From Treponema sp. (GTDB lineage Bacteria > Spirochaetota > Spirochaetia > Treponematales > Treponemataceae): a DNA stretch of 51,451 nucleotides. Both the position numbers and the translations under genes were made by a program. Shown here one piece after another: positions 49,889 to 51,451 of this stretch (positions within the stretch are counted from its first letter, which is position 1; each line of letters opens with the position of its first letter). The stretch is from assembly GCA_024402505.1 (NCBI GenBank), contig JAKSTP010000019.1, positions 1 to 51,451 on the forward strand, read 5' to 3'. Under the pieces are notes generated by a model, which ran no database searches, was not told where the DNA came from, and saw nothing but the letters and a program-made list of their open reading frames with translations.

Positions 49889-51301
49889 ATGGAAGTTTTA
49901 CACAATCTTATCAATGTAATCAGCGGATTTTTGTATCAGCCTTACATTGTTCCTCTTTTCCTTTTTGCAACAGGAATCTGGTTTACTGTCAGAACAAAGT
50001 GCATTCAGTTCCGTCTGTTTAAGGAAGCCTGTTCTGCAATTAGTGAAAAACCTGAACAGAAAGACGGAATCTCATCATTTGGTGCCCTTATGGTTTCTAC
50101 CGCTTCCCGTGTAGGAACTGGAAATATTATTGGTGTTTCAACTGCAATCTGTCTTGGTGGCCCTGGTGCTATTTTCTGGATGTGGATTACAGCTCTTCTT
50201 GGTGGTGCATCTGCTTTTGTTGAAGCAACACTGGCTCAGATTTACAAGAAAAATGATAAGGACGGCACTTTTAAAGGCGGACCAGCCTTCTATATGGAAC
50301 AGGCATTAGGTCAGCGCTGGCTTGGTGTAATCTTCTCTGTTATCATCATTCTGATTTACGCTCTTGGTTATAACCTTCTTGCATCTTATAACCTTCAGTC
50401 AACATTTGAAGTATTCAGTTTTTATTCCAATGCAACTCCTTATGTGATTGGGGCTATTCTTATGGTTCTTTTTGGAATCATTGTAATTGGCGGTGCAAAG
50501 CGACTGGTAAAAGTTACAGAATATCTTGTTCCACTTATGGGACTTATTTACGTTCTGGTTTCAATTATTGTGCTTGTAATCAACATTAAAGCTATTCCTG
50601 CCATGTTCGGCATGATTTTCCGATCAGCTTTCGATTTCAAATCAATTTTCGGTGGGTTCTCAGGATCTTGTATTATGTGGGGAATTAAACGTGGTCTTTA
50701 CTCAAATGAAGCCGGTATGGGTTCTGCACCAAATGCTGCCGCAAAAGCTGACATTTCACACCCGGCAAAGCAGGGACTTGTTCAGATGCTTTCCGTTTTC
50801 ATTGATACACTTTTGATCTGTACAGCTTCTGCTTTCATGTACCTTATTTCTGGTGTTGAACCTTCTGCTGAAATGGCTGGGGCTGCCTATGTTCAGGCTT
50901 CTATGAAAGCTGCTCTTGGTGGATTCGGTCCAGTATTCCTTTCAATTGCCATGAGCCTTTTTGCCTTTACAACATTGATAGGAAACTATTCTTACTGCGA
51001 AGGCTGTCTTGAATTTATTCTTAAGCGTGATGCAAAAAAATGGGAACTTGTTACATTCCGTATTGTGGCCACAATTATTGTATTTGTTGGTGCTATAGCA
51101 TCTGCCGGACTTGTTTGGGATCTGGCCGATATGCTTCAGGGACTAGCAGTTGTCATCAACGTTCCGGTTATTGTGATTATTGGTGGAACCGCAATTAAAT
51201 GTCTCAATGACTACACAAAACAGAAAAAAGAAGGAAAGAAACCTGTTTTCAAGGCATCTGATATTGGCCTTGATGACACAAAACTTGAATGCTGGAAATA
51301 G
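49889..51301 (+). CDS. AGCS-family sodium (proton):alanine/glycine symporter
   Basis: 470 residues with about ten membrane helices. The family signatures STASRVGTGNIIGVSTAICL, KGGPAFYMEQALG, and GLYSNEAGMGSAPNAAAKAD are clear. Imports alanine or glycine with Na+ or H+. The N-terminus (LINVISGFLYQPYIVPLFLF) and final helix before the KQKKEGKKP tail are complete. Its ribosome binding site lies in a perfect inverted repeat, suggesting control of translation or initiation. Confidence 0.95.
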   Translation: MEVLHNLINVISGFLYQPYIVPLFLFATGIWFTVRTKCIQFRLFKEACSAISEKPEQKDGISSFGALMVSTASRVGTGNIIGVSTAICLGGPGAIFWMWITALLGGASAFVEATLAQIYKKNDKDGTFKGGPAFYMEQALGQRWLGVIFSVIIILIYALGYNLLASYNLQSTFEVFSFYSNATPYVIGAILMVLFGIIVIGGAKRLVKVTEYLVPLMGLIYVLVSIIVLVINIKAIPAMFGMIFRSAFDFKSIFGGFSGSCIMWGIKRGLYSNEAGMGSAPNAAAKADISHPAKQGLVQMLSVFIDTLLICTASAFMYLISGVEPSAEMAGAAYVQASMKAALGGFGPVFLSIAMSLFAFTTLIGNYSYCEGCLEFILKRDAKKWELVTFRIVATIIVFVGAIASAGLVWDLADMLQGLAVVINVPVIVIIGGTAIKCLNDYTKQKKEGKKPVFKASDIGLDDTKLECWK

Positions 51302-51308
51302 CTTTTGG

Positions 51309-51337
51309 TTGAATACTATTAATCTTTTCTGTATAAT
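51309..51337 (+). promoter_or_regulatory. Promoter at the window end
   Basis: -35 TTGAAT (51309-51314), 17-base spacer, -10 TATAAT (51332-51337). It reads out of the window from a predicted start near 51344. Confidence 0.75.
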
Positions 51338-51343
51338 TTAGAT

Positions 51344-51451
51344 AACTGTCGTTTTACGGACATGTCCTGAAGTTTTCCAGGCTTACTTCACTGGTTGACC
51401 AACAATGTGTCCGCAAAGACTGTGACTGCTTCGTAGAGGCAGATAATATTA
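51344..51451 (+). other. Unidentified structured leader or small RNA, cut by the window
   Basis: No open frame is evident in the 108 bases available. The long-range stem CGGACA (51357-51362)/TGTCCG (51408-51413), the palindrome GGACATGTCC (51358-51367) and a 7-base stem-loop (51426-51442, CTGCTTC-GTA-GAGGCAG with one G-U pair) suggest structure. I could not match it to tmRNA, RNase P, SRP, 6S or a riboswitch. It may be the leader of the next gene. Confidence 0.45.

Noticed and set aside
1..51451. Prophage, insertion sequence or integrated element
   Set aside because: No transposase, integrase, phage structural gene or flanking direct repeat was found; both tRNAs are followed by ordinary chromosomal genes.

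Overview
The window reads as a chromosomal segment of a Treponema-type spirochaete, probably one of the gut, rumen or oral host-associated groups. The evidence is a pair of FlaB core flagellin genes, a complete flgN-flgK-flgL-fliW-csrA run, fliD and flaG beside the flagellins, an exclusively chromosomal housekeeping gene set, short spirochaetal lipoboxes and AT-rich codon use. The genus is inferred from protein resemblance and gene order; no 16S gene is present. No phage, insertion sequence or CRISPR array was seen.

Layout. 1-260: two minus-strand tRNAs (Gly partial, Leu). 261-4.4 kb: deoC, then divergently a tocopherol-cyclase-like unknown, lysC and dapB. 4.4-9.3 kb: a small membrane protein and a sugar-type ABC importer (ATPase, two permeases, unusual binding protein). 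9.3-17.3 kb: an exported OB-like protein, rpoZ, miaA, a 29-residue bS22/COX24-like basic protein, dxs, cmk, rpsA, a degenerate NtrC-type ATPase with a Fis domain, and a membrane TPR protein. 17.3-19.5 kb: two lipoproteins and a NeuB-type nonulosonate synthase. 19.5-25.7 kb (minus): a tightly coupled five-gene operon of a FlaA1/CapD-type dehydratase, a DegT-type aminotransferase and the three subunits of a divergent molybdenum hydroxylase. 25.7-28.1 kb: Zn/Cd ATPase and its ArsR/SmtB repressor, with a perfect operator. 28.1-34.9 kb: flagellar rod and hook-filament-junction genes behind two sigma-28-type promoters, ending in fliW-csrA. 34.9-36.3 kb (minus): tsaB, tsaE and a small unknown. 36.3-42.8 kb (minus): a PilZ protein, an unknown, fliD, flaG and two flaB genes with distinct promoters and leaders. 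42.9-46.0 kb (minus): a ParB-fold protein, an atypical metallophosphoesterase and a TPR protein ending in a degenerate Mrr-like domain. 46.1-49.2 kb: two large TPR/coiled-coil proteins. 49.2 kb to end: a RibF fragment-type FAD synthetase, an AGCS alanine symporter whose Shine-Dalgarno lies in an inverted repeat, and the start of an unidentified transcription unit.

How it fits together. Flagellar assembly dominates the second half. FliW and CsrA are encoded here, and the Shine-Dalgarno regions of both flaB genes overlap CsrA-like GGA sites, so the regulator and its probable targets lie in one window. The sugar genes (dehydratase, aminotransferase, NeuB) could supply a nonulosonic-acid glycan, a modification reported for treponemal flagellins. 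The most unexpected arrangement is the translational coupling of that dehydratase and aminotransferase to a molybdenum hydroxylase with altered cofactor motifs; I regard this as the best candidate for an undescribed system. All functional calls rest on reading motifs by eye, without database searches.
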